Origin: an uncultured Bacillota bacterium
GTDB taxonomy: Bacteria; Bacillota; Clostridia; Christensenellales; Borkfalkiaceae
NCBI GenBank assembly: GCA_949287815.1
Contig: CASEHS010000004.1
Location: 20,000-83,999 of the forward strand
DNA length: 64,000 nucleotides
Reading direction: 5' to 3'
Both the position numbers and the translations under genes were made by a program. Below the pieces are notes generated by a model, which searched no databases, had not been told where the DNA came from, and saw only the letters and a program-made list of their open reading frames with translations. This document shows, piece after piece, positions 23,770 to 33,485 of the stretch. Position 1 is the first letter of the stretch, and every line of letters starts with the position of its first letter.

Positions 23770-24309
23770 TCACTTCTGAAATTGTACCGCGGCTTTTCCG
23801 AGTTCAAACGCCTTTTGGTTGACCTCCATAAGCGCGGGTTTTCCGACAAACTTTTCGTTCATACAATTAAAGATGCTCTTGTCGCGCACAAGTTCGGTCG
23901 CCGCGCAGAGCGCGCCCAGCATGACCGAATTCACACTGCGAAGATCGCCAGCTTCATGCGCAAGATCGTTTGCGGGGATATCGTAAACGGTGACGTCGTC
24001 CCTGCCTGCATAGCAATCGGACATAGATCCGTTCACAATAATGATGCCGCCCGATCTCACACGGGGCGAAAATTTATGAAAACTCGGACCGTTCAGCGCA
24101 ACCAGAACGTCGGGCGTACTGCAAAGAGGTGACGCGATCGGGTCATCCGACACGATCACCGAACAGTTCGCCGTACCACCGCGCATTTCAGGGCCGTATG
24201 ACGCAATAAAAGAAACTTCTCTGCCTTCATGCAGACCGCTCTCCGCGACCATGATACCCGCTGAAAGAACGCCCTGTCCGCCTTGTCCTGCAAATATGAT
24301 CCTGATCAT
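23770..24309 (-). CDS. 2-oxoacid:ferredoxin oxidoreductase, gamma subunit
   Basis: Gamma subunit of the ferredoxin-dependent 2-oxoacid oxidoreductase complex that converts branched-chain or other 2-oxoacids to acyl-CoA. The 179-residue protein has the opening GQGGQGVLSAG (8-18), then GPEMRGGTANCSVIVSDDPI (about 39-58), both diagnostic. It overlaps the beta subunit gene by four bases (ATGA). The operon order is ferredoxin, alpha, beta, gamma. Confidence 0.92.
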   Translation of the reverse strand: MIRIIFAGQGGQGVLSAGIMVAESGLHEGREVSFIASYGPEMRGGTANCSVIVSDDPIASPLCSTPDVLVALNGPSFHKFSPRVRSGGIIIVNGSMSDCYAGRDDVTVYDIPANDLAHEAGDLRSVNSVMLGALCAATELVRDKSIFNCMNEKFVGKPALMEVNQKAFELGKAAVQFQK

Positions 24310-25052
24310 TCCTTGCCCTCCGATTTATCCCTGTAAACGCCGAGCGGAAAGGTCTTGCTCGTCTCTTCCGCCATAAAACGAAGCGCTTCGAGCGGCTTCA
24401 TTTTCCAGTTTGTAGGACAGGAAACGAGTACTTCCACAAAGGAATACCCTCTGCCTTCTGCCTGGAAGCGGATCGCCTTTTTGATCGCTTTCTTTGCCGC
24501 GATAACGTGCTTTACATCGTGCGTGGAAACGCGTTCGATATAATACGGCGCGTCCAGCGTGGAAAGAAGTTCGCAGATACGGATAGGATATCCGTTGACC
24601 GCGGGATCTCTGCCGTTTTGGCAGGTCGTAGCTTTCTGACCGATCAATGTAGTCGGTGCCATCTGTCCGCCCGTCATACCGTAAATGCTGTTATTGATAA
24701 ATATGATCGTTATATGTTCACCGCGCGCCGCCGCATGAATGGTTTCAGCCATACCGATGGACGCGAGATCTCCGTCGCCCTGATACACAAAAACCAGTTT
24801 GTCGGGATGACAGCGCTTGATGCCCGTTGCGACCGCAGGCGCTCTGCCGTGTGCCGCTTCCTGCATATCGCAGTTAAAATAATCGTAAGCAAATACCGCA
24901 CAGCCGACGGGTGCGATACCGATCGCCTTGTCCTGTAATCCGAGTTCCTCTATACTTTCCGCAACCAGCCTGTGCACGATCCCGTGTGTACAGCCGGGAC
25001 AATAGTGCATCGGCACATCGGTCAGCATTTTTGTCTTTTCAAATACTTTCAT
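24306..25052 (-). CDS. 2-oxoacid:ferredoxin oxidoreductase, beta (thiamine diphosphate) subunit
   Basis: Catalytic TPP-binding subunit. The 248-residue protein has the CPGCTHG motif (18-24), VYQGDGDLASIGMAE (the TPP GDG block, about 89-103), and NNSIYGMTGGQMAPTT (about 119-134). It overlaps the alpha gene by four bases upstream and the gamma gene downstream. The VOR/KOR/IOR substrate choice is not certain by eye; the subunit order fits VOR- or KOR-type enzymes. Confidence 0.92.
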   Translation of the reverse strand: MKVFEKTKMLTDVPMHYCPGCTHGIVHRLVAESIEELGLQDKAIGIAPVGCAVFAYDYFNCDMQEAAHGRAPAVATGIKRCHPDKLVFVYQGDGDLASIGMAETIHAAARGEHITIIFINNSIYGMTGGQMAPTTLIGQKATTCQNGRDPAVNGYPIRICELLSTLDAPYYIERVSTHDVKHVIAAKKAIKKAIRFQAEGRGYSFVEVLVSCPTNWKMKPLEALRFMAEETSKTFPLGVYRDKSEGKE

Positions 25053-26119
25053 CTCTCTGCCTCCGCGCGGGAAATCGCAAGCTTCGCCTGTTCGATGATC
25101 TCGCTCTCTTCGGGTACGTTTCCGCCCGTTCTTCCATAGAAGTAAACAGGTTTTGCTCCTGCAACCGCAAGACGCACGTCTTCCACCATCTGACCGGTGG
25201 AAAGCTCGACGTCCAAAAATACTTTTGCCGTCTTTGCGCCGTCTTTGTACGCCTTTTCGGGGAACGGGAACAAACTGATCGGACGGATCACGCCCGCTTT
25301 GATACCCTGACGCCGCAGTTCATCCGCCGCACTCTTTAAGATTCTACCCACTACACCGTAAGCCGTAAGAATGATATCCGCATCCTCTGTGCGGTAATTC
25401 TCTACGCGCGTTTCTTTTTCGGCGATCTCTGCATAGGTAGCCGTCAACGCGTTGACCTGTGCTTCCAATTCGTCGGGCTTGATCAAAAGGGAATTGAGTA
25501 TTCTTCTGTTTTTGCCGAATCTTCCGTCCGTTGCCCATTCTTTTACGGGGATATCCGAAAGCGGACGCATGGGAGGAAGTTCAACAGGTTCCATCAACTG
25601 ACCGATCATGCCGTCGGCAAGAATCATTGCAGGAACGCGGTATTTATCCGAAAGATCAAAGGCAAGATATGTAAGATCGCACGCTTCCTGCGCCGATGAA
25701 GGTGCAAGCACAATAAGGTGATAATCCCCGTGTCCGCCACCTTTCACAGCCTGAAAATAGTCGCCCTGTGCAGGCAGAATTCCGCCCAGACCGGGGCCTG
25801 CTCTCATGACGTTCACTATAACGCAAGGTATCCTCGCGCAGGAAATATAGGAAATTCCTTCCTGTTTAAGGCTTACCCCGGGGCTGGACGAACTCGTCAT
25901 CGAGCGCGTACCCGAGCCAGCCGCTCCGTATACCATATTGATAGCCGCAACTTCCGATTCCGCCTGTAAAAACACACCGCCGATCTTAGGCATATTTACG
26001 GACATATATTCGGGAACTTCATTCTGCGGCGTGATCGGATAGCCGAAAAATGCGCGGCAACCGTTTCTTATTGCGCCCTCGCAGATGGCTTCCGTTCCGT
26101 GTAATAAAACTTTTGACAT
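25049..26119 (-). CDS. vorB: 2-oxoacid:ferredoxin oxidoreductase, alpha subunit (VorB-type)
   Basis: Alpha subunit of the 2-oxoisovalerate/2-oxoglutarate:ferredoxin oxidoreductase complex. The 356-residue protein begins MSKVLLHGTEAICEGA and contains CRAFFGYPITPQNEV (about 21-35), QAESEVAAINMVYGAAGSG and RAGPGLGG. ATG 26119 is preferred over one four codons upstream, since GAGGAG lies just before it. The separate ferredoxin gene at 26161 supplies the delta subunit. The symbol follows the VorB-type architecture and is a family inference. Confidence 0.88.
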   Translation of the reverse strand: MSKVLLHGTEAICEGAIRNGCRAFFGYPITPQNEVPEYMSVNMPKIGGVFLQAESEVAAINMVYGAAGSGTRSMTSSSSPGVSLKQEGISYISCARIPCVIVNVMRAGPGLGGILPAQGDYFQAVKGGGHGDYHLIVLAPSSAQEACDLTYLAFDLSDKYRVPAMILADGMIGQLMEPVELPPMRPLSDIPVKEWATDGRFGKNRRILNSLLIKPDELEAQVNALTATYAEIAEKETRVENYRTEDADIILTAYGVVGRILKSAADELRRQGIKAGVIRPISLFPFPEKAYKDGAKTAKVFLDVELSTGQMVEDVRLAVAGAKPVYFYGRTGGNVPEESEIIEQAKLAISRAEAER

Positions 26120-26160
26120 AACGCTCCTCATCTTTCGCGGCTTTTTACGCCGCTTACCTT

Positions 26161-26367
26161 TTATTTCTCAACCGTGATCGCGCAATCGGGACACATGATC
26201 GCGCAGAAAGCACAACCGATACAGTTTTGCGGATTGACTTTTTCCGCAACATAATATCCGTTTGCATTCATTCTGTGCTCGCTCAGCGAAATCACTTTCT
26301 TCGGGCAAGCGTTCGCACAGAGCCCACAGCCTTTACACAATTTTTCATCAATTTCGATATTTGCCAT
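26161..26367 (-). CDS. 2x[4Fe-4S] ferredoxin (delta subunit of the 2-oxoacid oxidoreductase)
   Basis: A 68-residue electron-carrier subunit with two CxxCxxCxxxC motifs: CKGCGLCANACPKK (near residues 11-24) and CIGCAFCAIMCPD (near 47-59). ATG 26367 was chosen because AAAGGAG precedes it; the open frame extends 56 codons upstream into the ogg gene. It lies 43 bases after ogg and 41 bases before vorB in one operon. Confidence 0.93.
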   Translation of the reverse strand: MANIEIDEKLCKGCGLCANACPKKVISLSEHRMNANGYYVAEKVNPQNCIGCAFCAIMCPDCAITVEK

Positions 26368-26410
26368 TCCGATCTCCTTTTTCTCCAAAAAAACTTCCGT
26401 TTTTAATGGG

Positions 26411-27247
26411 TCAGGTCTTTTCTCTCTTATAACAAAACAGATACTGCTGTATCCTTCCGCTTTCTTTACCGAACCGCTCTCTGAAATACGCAGCAATTTT
26501 ATGTCTGTCTTTTTCCGTACCGCCGAATTCGTCACGGTAAACTTTTTCGATCCATGTATCTACGGGAAAACATTCCTGTCTCCCGAATCCGAAAAGGGCA
26601 ATGCAATCGGCGACCTTTTCGCCTATTCCGTAAAATCCCGTCAATACTTTGACCAATGACGGTGTATCGAGTGCGGAAAGCCTTTTCGTACCCTCTTCCG
26701 CCAGCCTTTTCGCCGCCGAAACAAGAAATTTTGCACGGTATCCCGCGCCTAAATCCCGAAAAAAAGATTCGTCTTTTTCAGCAAGAACCGCCGCGGACGG
26801 AAAAGTATAATAACTCTCTCCCAAAAACTCTTTTCTTTTTCCGAGCGTCAAGGTGAGTTTATCTATGATCGAGCGGATACGCGGAATATTATTGTTTTGC
26901 GAAAGCAGAAAAGAAAAAATCGTTTCTTCCGCATTCTGCCTTAAAAAGCGAATTCCTTTCCCTGCCTCTGCCGCTGCCGAAACGGCGGGAACGGCGCAAG
27001 ACTTCGCAGCCGCTACAAATTTTCCGTAATCGCAGTCCTTCTCGAAATAGTTTTCAAAATATTTTTTATCTTCTTCGGATGAAAGCACAACTGTGCTGTC
27101 ACCTTCCCGATAAACAACACACGCCTTGTCTGCCGAATATACCGAAAAGCCCTTGCCTTGCCGACGGTAGCGGAAAGACTGTCCGCTTTCCAGCGTCTTT
27201 TCAGGATCGAAATACTCGCCCGCGTATACCGATTGCGTAAGTTTCAT
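26411..27247 (-). CDS. ogg: 8-oxoguanine DNA glycosylase (Ogg1 type)
   Basis: Excises 8-oxoguanine opposite cytosine and nicks the strand. The 278-residue protein has the Ogg N-terminal domain (ESGQSFRYRR, about 20-29) and the helical core with LLSQNNNIPRI. The helix-hairpin-helix FYGIGEKVADCIALFGFG follows, with the catalytic lysine in GEKVAD and the catalytic aspartate in FPVDTWI. All catalytic residues are present. First gene of the operon continuing to the oxidoreductase subunits, a mixture of DNA repair and energy metabolism. Confidence 0.93.
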   Translation of the reverse strand: MKLTQSVYAGEYFDPEKTLESGQSFRYRRQGKGFSVYSADKACVVYREGDSTVVLSSEEDKKYFENYFEKDCDYGKFVAAAKSCAVPAVSAAAEAGKGIRFLRQNAEETIFSFLLSQNNNIPRIRSIIDKLTLTLGKRKEFLGESYYTFPSAAVLAEKDESFFRDLGAGYRAKFLVSAAKRLAEEGTKRLSALDTPSLVKVLTGFYGIGEKVADCIALFGFGRQECFPVDTWIEKVYRDEFGGTEKDRHKIAAYFRERFGKESGRIQQYLFCYKREKT

Positions 27248-27297
27248 TGAAAACCCCGACGCCGCCGCGAAAAAGCGCGGATTTTGCGTTTTCGATT

Positions 27298-27326
27298 ATT
27301 ATACCACGCCAAAGCCGCGATTGCAA
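27298..27326 (-). promoter_or_regulatory. promoter of the ogg-vor operon
   Basis: Minus strand: TTGCAA (27326-27321), 17-base spacer, TATAAT (27303-27298). The leader of about 45 bases contains the hairpin-prone CGCG-CTTTTT-CGCG. Confidence 0.7.
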
Positions 27327-27369
27327 AGCGATTTTGCCGCCTCAACAAGCAAAAATATCCTGAAAAAGA

Positions 27370-27398
27370 TTGCCAAAAACATTTTTTTCAGGTATGAT
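27370..27398 (+). promoter_or_regulatory. promoter of the membrane protein gene at 27408
   Basis: TTGCCA (27370-27375), 17-base spacer, TATGAT (27393-27398). The ATG follows nine bases after the -10, leaving a leader of about two or three bases and no room for a ribosome binding site. Confidence 0.65.
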
Positions 27399-27407
27399 AT
27401 AGTCGTT

Positions 27408-27968
27408 ATGAGTTTTACGAAACGAATCCGAATGTCAAGGTTTGCGCTGAGCTGTACTTTCCTTACGGGATTTACCGCTTATACCGTCTATGCGCTATAT
27501 TATTATCTGACTTACAGAACACCGCTGGGAATCGTCATCCTGTGCCTGATCGGAGCAGTTTTATTGATGTCGGGAATCATCACATTTACAAGTTACCGAA
27601 TCAATATCAAAGGAGCGAAACGCCCTGCCCTGTTCCGTTTTCTGAAAATGGCAAAGTATTCGACACAGCTTATTGCCACGGCGATCACCATTTCACTGGT
27701 ATTTTCAACCGTGAAAAACACCAGCATCTTTTCCCTTATTATTTCTGCCATTTCCGTACCTTTCCTGCTTTGGAGCCTGTTTGTAAATATTTTTGTTGAA
27801 CTTTTCGAGCGTAAAGTTGCTCCCGGTTTTGCAAAAAAAGTTTATGTTCCTCAAAAGGTTTATGACGCCGACGGCAAGGAAACGGATATTCGAGCCGTTA
27901 TCCTGAACGTGGACGGCGTATCTAAATTAAAAAAACAGCAGCAAAAGAAAAATGCTATGAAAAAATAA
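27408..27968 (+). CDS. unrecognised four-helix membrane protein
   Basis: I do not recognise the family. The 186-residue protein has a basic N-terminus (MSFTKRIRMSRFA) and four predicted transmembrane helices (about 14-34, 39-60, 82-102 and 107-133). A soluble lysine-rich C-terminus follows (YVPQKVYDADGKETDIRAVI, then KKQQQKKN). It stands alone, divergent from ogg, with its own promoter and terminator, and is probably translated from a leaderless mRNA. Confidence 0.8.
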   Translation: MSFTKRIRMSRFALSCTFLTGFTAYTVYALYYYLTYRTPLGIVILCLIGAVLLMSGIITFTSYRINIKGAKRPALFRFLKMAKYSTQLIATAITISLVFSTVKNTSIFSLIISAISVPFLLWSLFVNIFVELFERKVAPGFAKKVYVPQKVYDADGKETDIRAVILNVDGVSKLKKQQQKKNAMKK

Positions 27969-27976
27969 AGTTGAAA

Positions 27977-28012
27977 TAAAAAAAGTCTGACGTAAAAACG
28001 CCAGACTTTTTT
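27977..28012. terminator. bidirectional terminator between the genes ending at 27968 and 28095
   Basis: AAAAAAGTCTG-A-CG pairs with CG-C-CAGACTTTTTT (one mismatch) around TAAAAA, with A and T tracts on both sides. It can end both the plus-strand gene and the long minus-strand glycan operon. Confidence 0.75.
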
Positions 28013-28094
28013 ATTGGGTCCTTTTATCTATTTTAAATCAAATCAGAAAGATCTAAAATTATTATACCTTTAAATCTAATTTATTTCAGATAAA

Positions 28095-31000
28095 TTATGC
28101 GATCGTAACAGTTACCGTCTGAGCTGCTCCGCTGTTGATGGAAGAAATCACCTTGAAAGTAAACGTTCCTGTCGCTTCTCCCGTCAAAGTGAACACGCCG
28201 TCAGAATATGTTACGACCGAAGGAAGCTCCGTTGCTTCAACTGTATAGTAACCTGTCTTTACGCAATCGGAAACGTTGTAGGTCGTGCCCTTCGTCATTG
28301 TAACTTCCGCAGCTGCAACGGGCATCGTCTTCATAACGGGGATACCGTTTTCAGATGTCGTGAAGTATTCTCCGAGATCAGCAAATTCTACGCCGCTCGC
28401 CGCAGAAAGAGCAACCGATGTAACATCGATATTTTTAACCGCATTGTCATTACAAGCAACTCTGCTGCCTGTACCGTCTTTATGGAAAGAATATACATTC
28501 GAAACGGTTGCTTTCGTCAAAGGATTGCCCACCACTGCCGCATATTCACCGAAGTCTGATTTCAATGCGCTGATCACAACGACATTACTCATATTCAGAT
28601 TTTCTGCATATCTTAAAATACCAGAGTTTGCCCATCCATCTGCTGACTGTTCATTGCTAACTTCAACAAAAAGATTGGAAATTTGCGCATTTCTGAATGA
28701 GAATGCCAAAGGCGCAGCCTGACCACCATTTAATTTAACATTCGTCAATGCCAAATTCTTGACTACCGCACCTGTTGAAATATCACCGAGTAAACCGCCT
28801 GTCGTGAAACAGAAGCCGGAAATCGTATAACCTCTGCCGTCAAATACACCAGTAAAGCCCATTCCGTCCTGATTTGCGGATCTGTATCCGTTATGACCGT
28901 TATTCAAAGCACCGTATGCGTGTTCAGCATCTACTGATACAGTTGCTTCAATGTTGTTACCCAGTACAAAATATCCGCTGTAAGGATAATAAGTTATCTT
29001 AACTCCGTTTACTTCTTTTTCAACCTTTTTCACACCGCCCAGAGTCTGCATATCTTTGAGATCCTGTTCAGTGCGAAGAATCTTGGTGATGATCTCTACA
29101 TCGGTATAAGTGATCTTCTTCGAAACCGTAGTGACCACAACCTGTGAATTACCAGCTACGAGTGCATCATGCGCGATCGAGAGTTTATCCCCCTCTACAC
29201 TTGCTGAAGCGCTTACATCTTTATCGCCTATCTTAACGATAGCACCGTCAGTAAAACCATGTTCAGCAGGTAAATCGACCGTCAACGCTTTCTTTTCTGA
29301 TAAATCTACCTCAAAATGATCATCTACCGTTACAAATTCAATCGGCAAAACATTGATATCTACGGTAACTTCGACAAAAAAGGCTGCATTCAACGTAGAT
29401 TTTACTTTGAACGTGAAAGACGCTTCTTCCGCTTCTACACCGACTGTAAATACACCGTCTTCATATGTTACACCTGTCGGCAGTTCTCCCACTTCAACGG
29501 TATAATACTGGGTCATAAGATATTTGGTAATATCATAAGAACTACCGTTATCCAGTGTAAGTTCGGTAACAGATATGAGGGGTATCGTTTTCATTAAAGG
29601 CATTCCGCTATCGTAATTCGTGAAATATTCTCCGAATTCTGCGAAATCTACGCTATTTGCGTCGGCAAGAGCTTTAGCGGTTACACCCATTCTCTCTGAA
29701 GCCTTTGCGTCAAGCGAAACACTGCTTGCGCAACCGTCTTTATAGAAGGCATATACATTTTCAACATTCACGGGATCCAAAGGATTACCGACCAAAAGCG
29801 CGGGCTGACCAAATTTTGTATCTAACTCGCCGACAGAAATTAAATTCTTTACCGTCAAAGAGCTTGCATACCTTGCTATAACTGATTGACCCCAGCCTGC
29901 ATTTGTCTGAGAGTTGCTGACTTCCAGGAAAATATTGATCAACTGAGCGTGTCTTATTGAGTTAGCAATAGTTGCGCCTCTGCTGCCTTCCAGCTGGATA
30001 TTGGTAAACGCTACATTTTTGATCACCGCACCGTCGGAAATATCGCCGAAAAGTCCGCCAACCGTAAAGCAGAAATTGGAAATAGTGTAACCTCTGCCGT
30101 CGAATACACCCGTGAAGCCCATTTTTTCCTGACTTGTAGATGCTGAGCCGTCATGATTGTTATTCTTTGCACCGTACATATGATCTTTATCTACGGATAC
30201 CGTAGCTTCGATGTTGTTGCCCAAAATAAAGTAACCGCTGTAGGGATAGAACTTTAACTTTCCGGCCGAACCACAATCGAGCTCAACTTCTTTAACACCG
30301 CCCAGAGTCTGCATATCTTTGAGGTCCTGCTCGGTGCGGAGGATCTTGGTTGCAACAACCGCCGAAATTTTATACGCCCATTCGTCGTTATAAACGATAA
30401 ACTGACGTTCACCGATCGTCATTTTATCTTTGATAAATTTACCTTCTGCAAAGATACTTTCCTGTTCGTCAGCCGCGTCCGCTACATTGACGATCGTCTT
30501 ATCGGTACCTTCGCCGAAAACATCCGACGCGTCCAAAGTCAAAGTGTCAAGACTTGTGTCTAAGTCGATACTGATCTTATCCGTCTTATCCACAACAGGG
30601 AAAAGAACAGTGATCTTGAAAGGAACAGAAGAATAAACCTGTCTACCCGAATCATAATTCGCGGTAACATACGCTTCGCCTGCTTTAACACCCGTAACTA
30701 CACCTGAGCCGTCAACCGTGAGAATAGCGTCGTCGGAAGACTTCCATGTGATCTCACCAGCCGCGATCGGCTCCCCGCCGATCGTTGCCGTACAACTCAT
30801 CTGTGCCGTATTCCAAAAATCAACTTCATCAACCGTTCCGTTGTAAATATAGACCTCATTCTTTGTGCTTTCCACTTCGAACAAAACATTCTCTTTTACA
30901 GAAACGGGAATTGTTTGAGTAAGGTAAGTCGGATCTGCATCGTGCCATTTTGCGGAAACAGTAAGATCGGTAGTACCATAGGACTTAGCCGTGACCTTAC

Positions 31001-31505
31001 CTGTCGCATCCACTTCCGCAATAGTTGTATCGCCGATCTTATATGAGATCTCCGCATCGGAAACAGTCTGATTCTTGTAGCTGACATACGCGTCCACCGT
31101 AAGAGCACTTCCGCCGATCACGATCTCTACTTCGTCTTCCGAAAGGACCAGAATGGGACGCATACCCGTATCTTCAACCGTTACCGCACACTCTGCTTTT
31201 GCGCTCTTGTATGTTGCCGTAACTTTTGCCGTACCCACACCTTTCGCCGTAAGAACGCCGCCATCGACCGCTACTACATTCGTATTATCCGAAGCCCAGG
31301 TCACCTCGAAGTCTGTTTCGACCTCATTCTCCGTCACAACTGCAGTAAGCGTTGCCGTCTCATAACGATCCAGCGTTATGGAACTGCTGCTCAACGTTAC
31401 ATCATAGTTTGCTGATTTCTTTTCTTCGTTATTGCAAGCCACGAATAAAAACATGACACACATAACAAGAAACAATACAGCCACACTAAACTTTTTCTTA
31501 GTCAT
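28095..31505 (-). CDS. large surface lipoprotein with Big-type Ig domains and two GLUG-like beta-helix modules
   Basis: 1136 residues. The signal peptide ends in a lipobox (FLFVAC, Cys 24). Residues ~35-310 hold three Big_2-type Ig-like domains (patterns such as GVLTAKGVGTAKVTATY). Two copies of a ~330-residue module follow, each opening with KILRTEQDLKDMQTLGGVK and containing GFTGVFDGRGYTIS and GLxGDISxGAVxKN, typical of GLUG or right-handed beta-helix proteins. The copies start near residues 388 and 813, separated by a small beta domain. Outward-facing and lipid-anchored, it probably binds glycan for the ABC transporter upstream. Last gene of the operon starting at 40051. No catalytic site recognised. 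Confidence 0.82.
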   Translation of the reverse strand: MTKKKFSVAVLFLVMCVMFLFVACNNEEKKSANYDVTLSSSSITLDRYETATLTAVVTENEVETDFEVTWASDNTNVVAVDGGVLTAKGVGTAKVTATYKSAKAECAVTVEDTGMRPILVLSEDEVEIVIGGSALTVDAYVSYKNQTVSDAEISYKIGDTTIAEVDATGKVTAKSYGTTDLTVSAKWHDADPTYLTQTIPVSVKENVLFEVESTKNEVYIYNGTVDEVDFWNTAQMSCTATIGGEPIAAGEITWKSSDDAILTVDGSGVVTGVKAGEAYVTANYDSGRQVYSSVPFKITVLFPVVDKTDKISIDLDTSLDTLTLDASDVFGEGTDKTIVNVADAADEQESIFAEGKFIKDKMTIGERQFIVYNDEWAYKISAVVATKILRTEQDLKDMQTLGGVKEVELDCGSAGKLKFYPYSGYFILGNNIEATVSVDKDHMYGAKNNNHDGSASTSQEKMGFTGVFDGRGYTISNFCFTVGGLFGDISDGAVIKNVAFTNIQLEGSRGATIANSIRHAQLINIFLEVSNSQTNAGWGQSVIARYASSLTVKNLISVGELDTKFGQPALLVGNPLDPVNVENVYAFYKDGCASSVSLDAKASERMGVTAKALADANSVDFAEFGEYFTNYDSGMPLMKTIPLISVTELTLDNGSSYDITKYLMTQYYTVEVGELPTGVTYEDGVFTVGVEAEEASFTFKVKSTLNAAFFVEVTVDINVLPIEFVTVDDHFEVDLSEKKALTVDLPAEHGFTDGAIVKIGDKDVSASASVEGDKLSIAHDALVAGNSQVVVTTVSKKITYTDVEIITKILRTEQDLKDMQTLGGVKKVEKEVNGVKITYYPYSGYFVLGNNIEATVSVDAEHAYGALNNGHNGYRSANQDGMGFTGVFDGRGYTISGFCFTTGGLLGDISTGAVVKNLALTNVKLNGGQAAPLAFSFRNAQISNLFVEVSNEQSADGWANSGILRYAENLNMSNVVVISALKSDFGEYAAVVGNPLTKATVSNVYSFHKDGTGSRVACNDNAVKNIDVTSVALSAASGVEFADLGEYFTTSENGIPVMKTMPVAAAEVTMTKGTTYNVSDCVKTGYYTVEATELPSVVTYSDGVFTLTGEATGTFTFKVISSINSGAAQTVTVTIA

Positions 31506-31550
31506 CTCTTCCTCCTGAATTTATTTTATTTGTTTTTTTAAAACAAAATT

Positions 31551-33476
31551 TTAATTGATACCCCATGAAGTATAAATGTTTGAAAGCGGTGCGTTCCGCT
31601 CTGCATATTGAGACAAACCGATCTTTTCTACAATACGTTTGAACTCTTTCTTATAAAAATCCACGGTTTCTACTTCCGTTATATTTTCATACATCTCTAC
31701 ATACAGATACAAGAATGAAATCAGCTCGTTCTCAATATTTTTGGAAATTTTCTGGTATTCGGCGGGTTCGGAGAGCTTGATTGCTTCGATCTCGTCCAAT
31801 GCCTGATACAGCATATTTATCCAGCGGAAAAGAGAACTTCTCGGCCAGAATTTAGTCTGTAATCCGTTCATGAAGATCGAACGCGAGCCTTTATACCCCA
31901 ATTTATCCGTCTGATACTGCGCAAGTACTCTGTATTCTTCGTAAACCTGCTGAACCGTATCGGCTGCATCTCCGTACATCGCGTCAAAAAATTTATCCGT
32001 AAGAGCATCCACATCCACGTTTACGTTCCAGCCGAGTTTGGATTCCAAATATCCTTTCAAAAGCCCGAAACCGGTCGTAGAGTTTTCCTGATTGTACTGG
32101 CTCTGCGTATAAATGAAGTCCGTTTCTACCTCAAACGCAAATTTGTAAATGTCCTGTATAGCTCCGAAACTGTTATACGGTATCAGATAATTGGAGAAGT
32201 TTGTATCATAATTCCAGAAGTACAGCTCGGGAGAAATTTCGCTCCATTTTTTCATATTGTAAGCGACTTCCTCGTTTGCCGTATCTTTATCATAGAAGTT
32301 CTGCGTGTAATCACCGTTAGTTTCAGCAAAGTAAGGAACGACGTGTTTGTCCAGAACAATGTCATCGCCTATAGGAGCTGCATTCGTCTGGTGGTATGCA
32401 AAGAAAAGCAATCTGTAATCTCTTTCATAAGGCTTGCCTTCTCCCGCCATCCATTCAGATACATTTTGCGCAACCAGATTCAGCAATTTTACGATAGCCG
32501 CCGCGTCCGATCCGTATTTTTCTTTCTCTTTTGTGCACGTTTCGCAAGTGCAACTCGTCATCGTGTCTTCAATGGACAGAGTGATAAGATTTTTATCTGT
32601 AACTTCCGTGAAACGCTTTTTGATCACTTCTGCCGCCATCTTTGCCATCCACTTCAATTCATCAGCGTCGCCATGTGCCGTATAGCAAAGCTGTGATTTG
32701 TCTTCTGCGTAAATCTTCGGATGTTCTGCCTGATATTTATCTTTCGGGAAATATTCAAACGAGTTATGCCACTGTTTTCCGTTTACGGGGATAAACAGAT
32801 CGTTACCGTCATCAAATCTCATGCGGTTCATATTGTCTTTACTCAAAGACATATATCCGTAACCCGGCATTCTGTATTCTATATCCGGAACGTCGATCGC
32901 CGAATAGTTATTTAAAGGCAGAACGTCCGCACTGTCGATATGATAAACCGAGGTGTAAAACCAATCGAAAGACAATTCCTGTTCGAGATATCCATAAACG
33001 CCATACAACGTTCCTTTGGATTCTGCGCCCATGATAAAGATATTTTCGTCTTTCGTCTCGATGATAAAGCCCCTGTATCCGACTTTTTCATGTGTTGTCG
33101 TTATCTCAGAAGACTTGGCAAGTTCGGTATCGCCCAGCGAGAAATATTTCCCGCCTTCTTCTGCCTCTTTTACCGTTGTAAGCGTTACGCCCATGGCCTC
33201 ACCAATGAAAATTTCCAGCTCTTTTGCCGCCAGAATTTCATATTCGTCCGCATCAGCAGGTATAAGTATCTGATAATCGGTAGATCCGTTTTCAATGATA
33301 TTTTTCCCTGTGGGAGTTATTTTGTATTCATGAATTCCGCCTTCAACATCTCCGTTCGTTCCCACCGTTACGGTATTTTCAGGCTTCCTTTCCGTATTAC
33401 CGCGAGAACCTTCACCGCTACACGCCGTAAAAAGCATACATATTGCCAAAAGACAAACTAAAAATGTTTTTTTCAT
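31551..33476 (-). CDS. DUF4838-family lipoprotein (candidate extracellular glycoside hydrolase)
   Basis: 641 residues with a lipobox at Cys 19 (MLFTAC), so anchored outside the cell. After a linker comes a carbohydrate-binding-like/GH67-N-like domain (GTLYGVYGYLEQEL, about 158-171). The DUF4838 TIM-barrel-like domain follows with LCYTAHGD, CETCTKEKEKYG, FAYHQTN, YFAETNGDYTQ and YDTNFSNYLIPYNSF. As I recall, proteins of this type founded glycoside hydrolase family GH163 (endo-beta-N-acetylglucosaminidase on N-glycans), but DUF4838 is broader. It shares its motif set with the cytoplasmic protein at 41085. It lies in the ABC transporter operon and probably trims substrate before import. Confidence 0.83.
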   Translation of the reverse strand: MKKTFLVCLLAICMLFTACSGEGSRGNTERKPENTVTVGTNGDVEGGIHEYKITPTGKNIIENGSTDYQILIPADADEYEILAAKELEIFIGEAMGVTLTTVKEAEEGGKYFSLGDTELAKSSEITTTHEKVGYRGFIIETKDENIFIMGAESKGTLYGVYGYLEQELSFDWFYTSVYHIDSADVLPLNNYSAIDVPDIEYRMPGYGYMSLSKDNMNRMRFDDGNDLFIPVNGKQWHNSFEYFPKDKYQAEHPKIYAEDKSQLCYTAHGDADELKWMAKMAAEVIKKRFTEVTDKNLITLSIEDTMTSCTCETCTKEKEKYGSDAAAIVKLLNLVAQNVSEWMAGEGKPYERDYRLLFFAYHQTNAAPIGDDIVLDKHVVPYFAETNGDYTQNFYDKDTANEEVAYNMKKWSEISPELYFWNYDTNFSNYLIPYNSFGAIQDIYKFAFEVETDFIYTQSQYNQENSTTGFGLLKGYLESKLGWNVNVDVDALTDKFFDAMYGDAADTVQQVYEEYRVLAQYQTDKLGYKGSRSIFMNGLQTKFWPRSSLFRWINMLYQALDEIEAIKLSEPAEYQKISKNIENELISFLYLYVEMYENITEVETVDFYKKEFKRIVEKIGLSQYAERNAPLSNIYTSWGIN

Positions 33477-33485
33477 CGGTTCTCC

